Below, piece by piece: positions 17,651-25,523 of a DNA stretch of 64,000 nucleotides (positions are counted from its first letter, which is position 1; every line of letters starts with the position of its first letter). Origin of the DNA: an uncultured Acetatifactor sp. (GTDB lineage: Bacteria > Bacillota > Clostridia > Lachnospirales > Lachnospiraceae); the NCBI GenBank assembly GCA_910583845.1, contig CAJUAB010000011.1:62001-126000 (forward strand). The letters run 5' to 3'. Below the pieces are notes generated by a model. That model did not search any database and was not told the origin of the DNA. It worked only from the letters and a program-made list of their open reading frames with translations. A program made the position numbers and the translations under genes.

Positions 17651-17662
17651 CAGGGAAGCGCC

Positions 17663-17700
17663 GAAGGGACATTACCCCTTCAGAGCCATCGCGCAGCGAT
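17663..17700 (+). repeat. Dispersed two-hairpin repeat upstream of the yitT-like gene
   Basis: Hairpin 1 pairs GAAGGG with CCCTTC (17663-17668 with 17676-17681). Hairpin 2 pairs ATCGC with GCGAT around GCA (17688-17700). The Shine-Dalgarno site of the yitT-like gene begins about 7 nt later. A second full copy lies upstream of the DedA gene, with a paired change in hairpin 1. Confidence 0.75.
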
Positions 17701-17720
17701 TCAATTAGGAGGAAAATGTA

Positions 17721-18617
17721 ATGGAAGAGAATATGCGGAAAAGTGTTCCCAAGGGAAAAGTGAGCATGAAAAAGACCGTGAAAGATTATTTGTTGATTAC
17801 CGTAGCCTGCGTTTTCTATTCGGTGGGCATCAGCATGTTTCTGGACCCCAATTCCCTGGCTCCGGGCGGCGTGACAGGTATAGCCATTATCCTGAACCGC
17901 CTTATACCGGTGGAGACGGGCACATTGATTCTGCTGATCAATATCCCCATTTTGATTTTTGGAGCCTGGAAATTCGGACTCCGTTTCAGCCTTTCCACCA
18001 TATACAGTACGGCGCTGATTTCCCTGTTCACCAATCTGCTTTCCGGGGTAAAGGTAGTAACCACAGACCCGCTGCTGGCGGCGCTGGTGGGGGGCAGTCT
18101 TTCGGCCATAGGCATTGGCTGGGTATTTAAAGCGGGAGCTACCACAGGGGGGACGGATATCATCATCAAATTCCTTCGGGTCAAGATGCCGCATCTGAGG
18201 ACAGGGGGCCTGTTTCTGGCTATGGATGTGGTTATTGTGGCTCTTTCCGCCTTTGTGTTCAAGGATATAGATGTGGCTCTGTATGCGGGGCTGACGGTAT
18301 TTGTGATCTCTCTGGTGCTGGATCTGGTGCTTTACGGCAGGGATGAAGCCAAACTCATGTTTATCATCAGCGACAAGTCGGAGGAAATCACCCGGCGCCT
18401 GCTGGAGGAGCTGGATATGGGTGTGACGCATATGCGGGGGGCGGGGGCTTTCAGCGGCAAGGAAAAGCAGGTCATTTTATGTGCCGCCAAAAAATCCACA
18501 GCGCCCAAGACAGAAGTCATCGTGAAGGAGGAGGACCCCCAGGCCTTCATGATTATCACCAGCGCCACAGAGATTTACGGCGAGGGATATAAGAGCTATT
18601 TCAGCGAAAAACTATAA
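17721..18617 (+). CDS. YitT family membrane protein (DUF161-DUF2179)
   Basis: The protein has 298 residues. The N-terminal half has about five transmembrane segments, with SVGISMFLDPNSLAPGGVTG typical of the YitT/DUF161 core, and GATTGGTDII further on. Residues about 210-295 form the cytoplasmic DUF2179 domain, which starts at LMFIISDKSEEI. The function is unknown; family members are suggested to be transporters. A clear AGGAGG site precedes the ATG. The leader holds a terminator for the gene upstream and copies of the dispersed repeat, so expression may be controlled by RNA structure. Confidence 0.9.
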   Translation: MEENMRKSVPKGKVSMKKTVKDYLLITVACVFYSVGISMFLDPNSLAPGGVTGIAIILNRLIPVETGTLILLINIPILIFGAWKFGLRFSLSTIYSTALISLFTNLLSGVKVVTTDPLLAALVGGSLSAIGIGWVFKAGATTGGTDIIIKFLRVKMPHLRTGGLFLAMDVVIVALSAFVFKDIDVALYAGLTVFVISLVLDLVLYGRDEAKLMFIISDKSEEITRRLLEELDMGVTHMRGAGAFSGKEKQVILCAAKKSTAPKTEVIVKEEDPQAFMIITSATEIYGEGYKSYFSEKL

Positions 18618-18635
18618 GGTGTAAAGAAAAAATAC

Positions 18636-18664
18636 TTGACAGCGTGGGAAGGATGTTGTATGAT
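18636..18664 (+). promoter_or_regulatory. Strong promoter of the ylxM-ffh unit
   Basis: TTGACA at 18636-18641 and TATGAT at 18659-18664 are 17 nt apart. They lie 50 nt before ylxM and after the end of the yitT-like gene. Confidence 0.8.
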
Positions 18665-18713
18665 GGCAAATGTGGGCGACGGACCCACAGAATGAAGTCT
18701 GGAGGCAAGTCGC

Positions 18714-19058
18714 ATGGAGAAAATATATCAGCAGGCGCTTTTGTATGACTTCTATGGGGAATTGCTGACGGAGCATCAGCGCAGCATTTATGAGGACGCA
18801 GTGTGCAATGACCTGTCCCTGGGAGAGATTGCCCAGGATAGAGGTATCAGCAGACAGGGGGTACATGATCTGATCCGGCGATGTGACAGGATTCTACAGG
18901 AATATGAGACCAAACTCCGTCTGGTGGAGAAATTTATGAATGCCCGGGACAGGGTGGAAAAGATTATGGATCTGGCAAGCGGGCCGGAGCAGGGACAATG
19001 CGGGAAACTGTTGCGGGAAATTCACAGAGTGGCAGAGCAGCTGCTGCAGGAATTATGA
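18714..19058 (+). CDS. ylxM: YlxM family DNA-binding protein
   Basis: This 114-residue protein carries a sigma-70 region-4-like helix-turn-helix: EDAVCNDLSLGEIAQDRGISRQGVHD at residues about 24-50 (shown here across its length, with SRQGVHDLI as the recognition helix). YlxM is encoded before ffh in Gram-positives and associates with the SRP pathway; its exact role is modest and not fully known. A GGAGG site precedes the ATG. ffh begins 10 nt after its stop codon, so the pair is cotranscribed. Confidence 0.9.
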   Translation: MEKIYQQALLYDFYGELLTEHQRSIYEDAVCNDLSLGEIAQDRGISRQGVHDLIRRCDRILQEYETKLRLVEKFMNARDRVEKIMDLASGPEQGQCGKLLREIHRVAEQLLQEL

Positions 19059-19068
19059 GGAAGGCATC

Positions 19069-20433
19069 ATGGCATTTGAAAGTCTTACAGACAAACTTCA
19101 GAATGTGTTCAAGCGCCTGCGGGGCAAGGGAAGGCTTACCGAAGAGGATGTGCGGAGCGCCCTCAAAGAGGTGAAGATGGCTTTGCTGGAGGCCGATGTA
19201 AACTTTAAGGTGGTAAAGCAGTTCATCAAGGCCGTGGAAGAGAGAGCCATCGGCCAGGATGTGATGAACGGACTGAATCCGGGCCAGATGGTCATTAAGA
19301 TCGTCAATGAAGAGATGATTTCCCTGATGGGCAGTGAGACTACGGAAATTGCCATGCAGCCGGGAAAATCCGTCACGGTCATCATGATGGCCGGACTGCA
19401 GGGTGCCGGTAAAACCACGGCCACGGCCAAAATCGCGGGTAAGCTGAAGCTCAAGGGCAAGAAATCTCTGCTGGTGGCCTGTGATATCTATCGGCCTGCC
19501 GCCATTGAGCAGTTACAGATCAACGGGCGCAAGCAGGAAGTGGATGTGTTTTCCATGGGCAGTGACCACAAACCTGTGGAGATTGCCAGAGAGGCCATCG
19601 CCCACGCAATGAAGAACGGACATAATGTGGTGATTCTGGATACCGCGGGCCGTCTTCATGTGGACGAGGGTATGATGCAGGAATTGCAGGAGATCAAGGA
19701 ACAGGTCGCGGTTCACCAGACTCTGCTGGTGGTGGATGCCATGACCGGTCAGGACGCGGTGAACGTAGCCAGGGAATTTGACGAGAAAGTCGGCATTGAC
19801 GGTGTGGTACTGACCAAGATGGACGGCGATACCCGAGGCGGCGCGGCATTGTCCATTAAGGCGGTGACGGGCAAACCCATATTGTATGTGGGTATAGGAG
19901 AAAAGCTCTCCGATATGGAGCAGTTCTATCCGGACCGCATGGCCAGCCGGATCTTGGGCATGGGGGATGTACTGTCCCTTATTGACAAGGCCCAGGCCAG
20001 CCTTGACCTGGATGAGGACAAAGGCCGTGAGATGGCCGGACGCATGAAGAAGGGGAAATTCGATTTCGAAGATTATCTGGAGAGCATGAAGCAGATGCGC
20101 AAACTGGGCGGCATTGGCAGTATTCTGAGTATGCTGCCGGGTCTTGGGAGCAAAGCGGGAGAACTGGAATCCCAGGTGTCCGAAAAGCAGCTGGCGCGCA
20201 CGGAAGCCATCGTATTGTCCATGACGCCGCAGGAAAGACGCAATCCCAAGCTGCTGAATCCCAAGAGAAAGCATCGTATAGCCAAGGGTGCAGGCGTGGA
20301 TATAAGCGAGGTAAATCGCTTTATCAAGCAGTTTGAACAGAGTCAGAAGATGATGAAGCAGTTTGGCGGCGGCAAACGCCGGGGGATGATGGGCGGTTTC
20401 CCAGGCATGGGAGGCGGCAAATTTCCTTTCTGA
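19069..20433 (+). CDS. ffh: Signal recognition particle protein Ffh
   Basis: This 454-residue GTPase binds signal sequences on ribosomes and delivers them to FtsY. An N domain leads into the G domain with GLQGAGKTTATAKI (near residue 107), DTAGRLH (near 190) and TKMDGDTRGG (near 248). The C-terminal M domain (from about 320) is methionine-rich and ends in a flexible GGFPGMGGGKFPF tail. The ATG at 19069 follows GAGGAAGG; the open frame continues upstream through ylxM and is not real there. Confidence 0.97.
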   Translation: MAFESLTDKLQNVFKRLRGKGRLTEEDVRSALKEVKMALLEADVNFKVVKQFIKAVEERAIGQDVMNGLNPGQMVIKIVNEEMISLMGSETTEIAMQPGKSVTVIMMAGLQGAGKTTATAKIAGKLKLKGKKSLLVACDIYRPAAIEQLQINGRKQEVDVFSMGSDHKPVEIAREAIAHAMKNGHNVVILDTAGRLHVDEGMMQELQEIKEQVAVHQTLLVVDAMTGQDAVNVAREFDEKVGIDGVVLTKMDGDTRGGAALSIKAVTGKPILYVGIGEKLSDMEQFYPDRMASRILGMGDVLSLIDKAQASLDLDEDKGREMAGRMKKGKFDFEDYLESMKQMRKLGGIGSILSMLPGLGSKAGELESQVSEKQLARTEAIVLSMTPQERRNPKLLNPKRKHRIAKGAGVDISEVNRFIKQFEQSQKMMKQFGGGKRRGMMGGFPGMGGGKFPF

Positions 20434-20573
20434 TGTGTGTCTGCGGATTATTTCTCTGAGATATTTTTCAGACATATGCTGCCATAGACATACAGATGGC
20501 GGCCGGAAGAGAAGATTTGTACTTTATGTACTTATCCAATATAAAATAAAGCATATTACGGAGGTAATGAAAA

Positions 20574-20819
20574 ATGGCAGTAAAGATCAGATTGAGAAGA
20601 ATGGGACAGAAGAAAGCACCTTTCTATAGAATTATTGTGGCAGATTCCCGTTCTCCCAGAGATGGCAGATTCATTGAGGAGATCGGTACCTATGATCCCT
20701 CCACCGATCCCAGCACCTTCAAGATCAATGAGGAGCTGGCCAAAAAGTGGCTTGCGAACGGTGCCCAGCCCACAGAAGTGGTAGGAAAACTTTTTAAGGC
20801 CGCAGGCATCGAGAAGTAA
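20574..20819 (+). CDS. rpsP: 30S ribosomal protein S16
   Basis: This 81-residue small-subunit protein starts MAVKIRLRRMGQKKAPFYRI, the standard S16 N-terminus, and includes VADSRSPRDGRFIEEIGTYDP. Length is normal. A GGAGGT site lies 8 nt before the ATG. A 278-nt stretch with a structured tandem repeat separates it from khpA; other Firmicutes usually have a much tighter spacing here. Confidence 0.97.
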   Translation: MAVKIRLRRMGQKKAPFYRIIVADSRSPRDGRFIEEIGTYDPSTDPSTFKINEELAKKWLANGAQPTEVVGKLFKAAGIEK

Positions 20820-20938
20820 TCCAGGCTTTCTACTGCCGGTTGTATGGTACACCAGTGAAGTTTCCATATTATCGGTTGCTGCAACAGCGAGGACAGGGCG
20901 GCGGTCTGATGGGATTCAGATGCCGTTCGAACAGGAAA

Positions 20939-21088
20939 GAGGTATATTTGGATGTAATATTTCCAAATCCTGATTGATGCAATATCATGGGTTCTGCCCA
21001 TGATATGCGGAAAGAGGTATGTTTGGAGGTAATACTTCCAGATCCTGATTGGTGCAATAGCATGGATATAACCCATGCTGTGCGGATA
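20939..21088 (+). repeat. Two tandem 75-nt structured repeats, third iteration at the khpA start
   Basis: Unit 1 is 20939-21013 and unit 2 is 21014-21088, each beginning GAGGTAT. A third, partial iteration begins at 21089 and forms the khpA Shine-Dalgarno site and start codon. Each unit holds a small hairpin (TTTGGA with TCCARA) and a larger one (20979-21008 and 21054-21083). In the larger stem the T-A pair 20985/21003 of unit 1 is G-C (21060/21078) in unit 2, a compensatory change, and one pair becomes a wobble. This points to a selected RNA structure. Confidence 0.8.
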
Positions 21089-21097
21089 GAGGTAAGT

Positions 21098-21325
21098 ATG
21101 AAGGAATTGGTTGAAGTGATTGCGAAAGCACTGGTGGATCATCCGGACGAGGTTGTTGTCACAGAGAAGGAAGAGGGCAGAAATATTACGGTTGAACTTC
21201 ATGTGGCGGCATCGGATATGGGCAAGGTGATCGGAAAGCAGGGCAGAATAGCCAAGGCGATACGGTCAGTCGTAAAGGCGGCATCTTCCAGAGAGAACAA
21301 GATGGTGGATGTAGAGATCGTATAA
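21098..21325 (+). CDS. khpA: KH-domain RNA-binding protein KhpA
   Basis: This 75-residue single KH domain protein has the RNA-binding loop GKVIGKQGR (near residue 42). KhpA works with KhpB/EloR as a small-RNA and mRNA chaperone affecting cell elongation in Gram-positives. The ATG at 21098 follows GAGGT. The open frame extends upstream because the 75-nt repeat is in frame (25 codons), but that part looks non-coding. rimM follows after 145 nt. Confidence 0.92.
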   Translation: MKELVEVIAKALVDHPDEVVVTEKEEGRNITVELHVAASDMGKVIGKQGRIAKAIRSVVKAASSRENKMVDVEIV

Positions 21326-21470
21326 GAATGGAACCTGGAGGCATCAGCTGCTGACAGGAGAAGATAAACTGGCGGAACATGCGTTTATTGTATGTTTCGC
21401 CATGTTTGCATATGAACTGAAAACAGGCTATGAGCAGCCGGACAGTAATTTTAATATGAAAGGGCATTGC

Positions 21471-21977
21471 ATGGAAGACTTTTTGCAGGTGGGGATTATT
21501 GCAACCACCCACGGTGTGAGGGGAGAGGTGAAAGTTTATCCCACTACAGATGATATCACTCGTTTCAAGAAGCTCAAAGAAGTCATTTTAGATACGGGCA
21601 GAGAGAAATTGACAATGGAAGTAGAGGAAGTGAAGTTTTTCAAGCAGATGGTAATTCTGAAATTCAGAGGAGTGGATACGCTGGACGAAGTGACAGGGTA
21701 TCGCCGCGCGGGGCTGTATGTAACCAGGGACAATGCGGTGAAGCTGGAAAAAGATGAGTATTTCATTGCGGACTTGATCGGTGTGGAGGTGTATGACGAG
21801 TCTGAAAAACTCCTTGGGCGCCTTGAGGATGTGATCACGACAGGGGCCAATGACGTGTATGTGATTCGTATGTCAGACGGAGGAGAATTGTTATTGCCGG
21901 CCATCAAACAGTGTATTTTAGAGGTGGACCTTCCGGGACGAAGGATGAAGGTGCATGTGCTGGAGGGCCTGCTATGA
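21471..21977 (+). CDS. rimM: Ribosome maturation factor RimM
   Basis: This 168-residue protein helps assemble the 30S head near S19. The N-terminal barrel starts LQVGIIATTHGVRGEVKVYP and the C-terminal PRC-like barrel contains EYFIADLIGVEVYD and ANDVYVI, both typical. The ATG at 21471 is preceded by AAAGGG; ATGs at 21402 and 21456 in the same frame would add non-conserved residues. trmD starts 13 nt after its stop codon. Confidence 0.95.
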   Translation: MEDFLQVGIIATTHGVRGEVKVYPTTDDITRFKKLKEVILDTGREKLTMEVEEVKFFKQMVILKFRGVDTLDEVTGYRRAGLYVTRDNAVKLEKDEYFIADLIGVEVYDESEKLLGRLEDVITTGANDVYVIRMSDGGELLLPAIKQCILEVDLPGRRMKVHVLEGLL

Positions 21978-21990
21978 GGTGGGAGAGATT

Positions 21991-23466
21991 ATGAATTTCC
22001 ATATATTGACGCTGTTTCCGGAAATGGTGGAGCAGGGACTTCATCAAAGCATTCTGGGCAGGGCAGCGGAGAGAGGACAGCTGGCATTTCATACGGTGAA
22101 TATCCGGGAGTATACCCGGGACAAGCATGGCAAGGTGGATGACTATCCGTATGGCGGTGGGGCAGGTATGCTGATGCAGGCCCAGCCGGTATATGATGCC
22201 TATCTGTCCGTTGTATCGGAGTTGTCCGGGGGGCGGAGAGACGATGACTGTGAGGGATGCGCGGAGCCGTCCGGGCATGGGGCCGACAGAAAAATCCGCA
22301 CAGTCTATGTGACTCCTCAGGGAAGGACTTTTACACAGGAAATCGCCCGGGAACTGGCGAAGGAAGAAGATCTGATCTTCCTGTGCGGACATTATGAAGG
22401 GATTGATGAGCGGGTGCTCACAGAGATTGTAACCGACTGTATATCTCTGGGGGATTATGTGCTTACTGGCGGAGAACTGCCTGCCATGGTGATGATTGAT
22501 GCCATTGCCAGACTGGTGCCCGGTGTGCTTCACAACGAAGAATCCGCGGAAACGGAGTCTTTTCACAATCATCTGCTGGAATATCCCCAGTATTCCAGGC
22601 CGGAAGTATGGCGTGGAAAGGCGGTGCCGGAGGTGCTTTTGTCCGGCGACCATAAGAAGATTGCGTCATGGCGGCTTGAACAGTCCCTGATACGTACCAG
22701 AGAGCGCAGACCGGACCTGTACGCACGGTATCAGGCCGACCAGGAGATCCTGCGGGATCTGGCAAGGCATAAACGCAGGTATATCCATATGATGGAACTG
22801 CTCACAAGAGGTATGGCCCACTTGCTGATTCGTCAGGGAAACATTATCCTGATAAATGTGGAAAATACGCAATGCTATGCGCTGCATGCGGAAGCAGCCG
22901 ATGATGTGAAGGGGCTGTCGGGACAACTGGAGACGGCCTGGGCGCCGGATCGGATGACGCTGGCTGTCTGCCAGGAGACTGTCAGGGATTTTCTGACAGA
23001 CCAATATGGGATGCGGATAAGAAAGATTTGTTATCAGGCCTGCTTTACCCGCAGGGAGCCTCTGAGAGTGAAACACAGGGATATCAGACCCCTGAAAGAA
23101 GCGGATTCAGATTATCTGGCAGAACGATATTCTGAATGCGATAAACCGTATTTGCTGCGGCGCATTCAGGCTGGAGCAATGTATGGCATCTATGTGCGAC
23201 AAGGGGAGAAAGAACTTTTGGCTGGCTTTATCGGCCTGCATGAAAACGGCAGCATGGGGATGCTGTATGTAGAAAGAGCATATCGGGGCCAGGGCCTTGC
23301 GGCTTCGTTGGAAAGCTGGCTGATTAACGATCAGCTGAGACGGGGGGAAACACCTTTTTGTCAGATTGGCGAGGAAAATATTCCAGCCATGCGGCTACAG
23401 GAAAAATTAGGATTATATTTGTGCTGTGAACCTATGTGGTGGTTAGAGAAAGGCAGAACAGAATAA
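21991..23466 (+). CDS. trmD: tRNA (guanine37-N1)-methyltransferase TrmD fused to a GNAT acetyltransferase
   Basis: The protein has 491 residues; normal TrmD has about 240-250. Residues 1-245 are TrmD: the start is FHILTLFPEM, then YGGGAGMLMQ, LCGHYEGIDERV and DYVLTGGELP of the trefoil-knot SAM site. It methylates G37 of tRNAs to prevent frameshifting. An insert near residues 75-100 is rich in Asp and Gly. From about 260 to the end the sequence is GNAT-like, with the acetyl-CoA loop RGQGLA near residue 432 and a closing AMRLQEKLGL segment. The frame is open throughout. rplS, usually next, is absent; a convergent gene begins 2 nt later. The acetylation target is unknown. Confidence 0.92.
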   Translation: MNFHILTLFPEMVEQGLHQSILGRAAERGQLAFHTVNIREYTRDKHGKVDDYPYGGGAGMLMQAQPVYDAYLSVVSELSGGRRDDDCEGCAEPSGHGADRKIRTVYVTPQGRTFTQEIARELAKEEDLIFLCGHYEGIDERVLTEIVTDCISLGDYVLTGGELPAMVMIDAIARLVPGVLHNEESAETESFHNHLLEYPQYSRPEVWRGKAVPEVLLSGDHKKIASWRLEQSLIRTRERRPDLYARYQADQEILRDLARHKRRYIHMMELLTRGMAHLLIRQGNIILINVENTQCYALHAEAADDVKGLSGQLETAWAPDRMTLAVCQETVRDFLTDQYGMRIRKICYQACFTRREPLRVKHRDIRPLKEADSDYLAERYSECDKPYLLRRIQAGAMYGIYVRQGEKELLAGFIGLHENGSMGMLYVERAYRGQGLAASLESWLINDQLRRGETPFCQIGEENIPAMRLQEKLGLYLCCEPMWWLEKGRTE

Positions 23467-23467
23467 T

Positions 23468-23944
23468 CTATATGATTTTTCTTTCACTTTCAAGCCACTT
23501 TCTGTTCTCAACACCTCTTCCCCAGGCATCCAGAGCCAGTTGATTGGCTTTATCAATCTGGGAACTCAGTTTTTTGATGTCCCTGCTCGTTTCCAGCTGG
23601 CCGGCCCTTAAAGCGGATACCTGGGATTCCAGCTTGTCCATGCGACCTTCCATATGATCCATACGGGTTTTCATATGATCCATGGAGTCTTCCATATGAT
23701 CCATGCGTGTCTCTATGTGATCCATGCGGGTTTCCATATGATCCATGCGGATTTTCATATGATCCATGGAGTCTTCCATGCGATCCATGCGGATTTTCAT
23801 ATGATCCATGGAGTCTTCCATGCGATCCATACGGGTCTCCATATGATCCATCCGACTCTCCATACCGTCAAGTTTGTGATGAATCGGCTCAAGTTTTTGA
23901 TCCATCATCTCTGACAGTGCCATCAGTAATTGTTCATTTTCCAT
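23468..23944 (-). CDS. Heptad-repeat coiled-coil protein
   Basis: The protein has 158 residues. Residues about 20-105 are built from ten near-identical heptads of the form MDHMxxR/S, followed by a less regular coil (MDKLESQVSALRAGQLE) and a C-terminal tail. It should form a long rod-like coiled coil and has no signal peptide or membrane segment. The start at 23944 has a GGAGGT site 9 nt upstream on the minus strand; the longer frame to 24013 lacks one. It is convergent with trmD, with the stop codons 2 nt apart. Similar short coiled-coil proteins occur in clostridia; the function is unknown. Confidence 0.8.
   Translation of the reverse strand: MENEQLLMALSEMMDQKLEPIHHKLDGMESRMDHMETRMDRMEDSMDHMKIRMDRMEDSMDHMKIRMDHMETRMDHIETRMDHMEDSMDHMKTRMDHMEGRMDKLESQVSALRAGQLETSRDIKKLSSQIDKANQLALDAWGRGVENRKWLESERKII
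23642..23851 (-). repeat. Ten tandem 21-nt repeats inside the coiled-coil gene
   Basis: The ten heptads are encoded by 21-nt units that share most bases (CATATGATCCATG-like on the plus strand). Some alternate in a 42-nt pattern (MDRMEDS then MDHMKIR, twice). Such arrays change copy number easily, and each step keeps the reading frame. Confidence 0.85.
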
Positions 23945-23968
23945 ATAAAATGTACCTCCAATGACACG

Positions 23969-23997
23969 AGTATAGCACATTTTTTTTGTCATGTCCA
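23969..23997 (-). promoter_or_regulatory. Promoter of the coiled-coil gene
   Basis: On the minus strand TGGACA (23997-23992) and TATACT (23974-23969) are 17 nt apart, placing the transcript start about 15 nt before the Shine-Dalgarno site. Confidence 0.65.
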
Positions 23998-24041
23998 GTG
24001 AAAATAAGATCACTTTATGGTATATTTATATGAGGAAACAT

Positions 24042-24097
24042 GCGGGAATAAGACGGCGGGAAGGAAGCGCATTCGCGCGTCCCGGGCTTATGCCCGC
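24042..24097 (+). promoter_or_regulatory. Three-tier RNA hairpin upstream of the nucleoside phosphorylase gene
   Basis: The outer stem pairs 24042-24052 with 24087-24097 (10 of 11 pairs), a middle stem pairs 24057-24061 with 24080-24084, and an inner stem pairs GCGC with GCGC (24067-24070 with 24075-24078) around ATTC. There is no T-tract. It ends 13 nt before the Shine-Dalgarno region of the next gene. Confidence 0.5.
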
Positions 24098-24126
24098 CGC
24101 TATAATGAAAGAAAGGGGTTCAGACC

Positions 24127-25437
24127 ATGAGAATGTACGATATAATAATGAAGAAGCGAAACGGCGGCAAACTGACTTCCGGTGAAATACAATACTTTAT
24201 CGACGGATACACCGGCGGAGAAATTCCCGATTATCAGGTGTCAGCCCTGATGATGGCCATATATTTCCGGGGGATGGATGAGGAAGAGACGCTGACCCTG
24301 ACCATGGCCATGGCCCACAGCGGGGATATGCTGGATCTGTCTGCCATCGGGGGAACAAAAGTGGATAAGCACAGCACCGGCGGCGTGGGGGACAAGACTT
24401 CTCTGGCGCTGGCTCCCATGGCGGCGGCCTGCGGCATCAGGATTGCCAAGATGAGCGGCAGGGGCCTGGGGCACACTGGGGGAACGATAGACAAGCTGGA
24501 GAGTTTTGCGGGATTTTCCACCGACATCAGCCGGGAGCATTTCATACGGCAGGTGAACGGGATCGGTATTTCCATTATGGGACAGACGGCGGATTTGGCC
24601 CCTGCGGACAAAAAACTCTATGCCTTGCGGGATGTGACGGCTACAGTGGACAATATGTCCCTGATCGCCAGCTCCATCATGAGCAAGAAGCTGGCGGCGG
24701 GGGCCGACGCCATTGTGCTGGACGTCAAGACCGGCAGCGGCGCGTTCATGAAGACATTGCCGGATTCTCTGACTCTGGCCCGGGAGATGGTGCGGATTGG
24801 CAACGGCGCGGGACGCCGCACTGTCGCGGTGGTGTCCGACATGGACCAGCCTCTGGGCAGGGCGGTGGGAAATGCTCTGGAGGTAAAGGAGGCCATAGAT
24901 ACTCTGCGGGGACAGGGACCGGAGGATTTTATGGAGCTGTGTATGACCCTGGGCAGCCGGATGCTGATTGCGGGGGGCAGAGCCAGGGAGGAGGAGCAGG
25001 CCCGGGAGATGCTGCGGGAAGCTGTTTCAAGCGGTGCTGCGCTGGAAAAAATGGCGGAGTTTGTACAGGCTCAGGGAGGAGATTCCAGGGCAGTCCGCGA
25101 CACCGGCCTGCTGCCGCAGGCGCTCCATATAGAACCGATTCCGGCAAAGACGGACGGATATGTACAAAGCATCCGATGCGATGAGATCGGTATGTGCTCT
25201 CTGCTGCTCGGGGGCGGACGGGAGACCAAGGAAAGTGAGATTGACCTGGCCGTGGGGCTGGTACTGTGCGCCAAGACCGGGGATTATGTCAGGGCGGGAG
25301 AGCCTCTGGCCTATATGCATTATAATGATCCGGGAAGAGCGGCGGCAGCCAGGGAACGCTTTTACCAGGCATACGCTTTCGGCCGGGAAAAGCCGCAAAT
25401 TCCTGCATTGATCCATGAGATTATCGAGCAGGCATAA
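24127..25437 (+). CDS. pdp: Pyrimidine-nucleoside phosphorylase
   Basis: This 436-residue enzyme splits thymidine, uridine or deoxyuridine with phosphate to base and sugar 1-phosphate in nucleoside salvage. The phosphate-binding signature DKHSTGGVGDK (near residue 80) and GRGLGHTGGTIDKLE (near 112) are clear, as is VLDVKTGSGAFM. The Firmicute enzyme is usually of broad pyrimidine specificity (Pdp) rather than strict thymidine phosphorylase (DeoA); the sequence alone does not decide. An AAAGGGG site precedes the ATG. It appears to be a single-gene unit with a structured leader. Confidence 0.94.
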   Translation: MRMYDIIMKKRNGGKLTSGEIQYFIDGYTGGEIPDYQVSALMMAIYFRGMDEEETLTLTMAMAHSGDMLDLSAIGGTKVDKHSTGGVGDKTSLALAPMAAACGIRIAKMSGRGLGHTGGTIDKLESFAGFSTDISREHFIRQVNGIGISIMGQTADLAPADKKLYALRDVTATVDNMSLIASSIMSKKLAAGADAIVLDVKTGSGAFMKTLPDSLTLAREMVRIGNGAGRRTVAVVSDMDQPLGRAVGNALEVKEAIDTLRGQGPEDFMELCMTLGSRMLIAGGRAREEEQAREMLREAVSSGAALEKMAEFVQAQGGDSRAVRDTGLLPQALHIEPIPAKTDGYVQSIRCDEIGMCSLLLGGGRETKESEIDLAVGLVLCAKTGDYVRAGEPLAYMHYNDPGRAAAARERFYQAYAFGREKPQIPALIHEIIEQA

Positions 25438-25523
25438 TCGTTTGCCGGGGACGGAGGACGGCATACCTTAAAGAACAACTGCATATATTACAGGGAGAAC
25501 AACCGAATTCGGGGAAGTTGTCT

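Noticed and set aside
17531..18130. 199-codon frame spanning the ilvA-yitT gap
   Set aside because: It crosses a terminator and the dispersed repeat and then runs out of frame through the yitT-like gene.
20987..21097. 37-residue N-terminal extension of KhpA
   Set aside because: It arises because the 75-nt repeat happens to be in frame; KH-domain homology begins at the ATG at 21098, which has its own Shine-Dalgarno site.
23642..23851. CRISPR array
   Set aside because: The repeats are contiguous 21-nt coding units without unique spacers.
23654..23964. Plus-strand frames across the heptad-repeat gene
   Set aside because: They are reading-frame shadows of the 21-nt repeats; only the minus-strand frame has a promoter, ribosome-binding site and coiled-coil pattern.
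24101..24106. TATAAT directly before the nucleoside phosphorylase gene as a promoter
   Set aside because: No -35 box lies at the proper distance and the transcript would begin inside the Shine-Dalgarno site.
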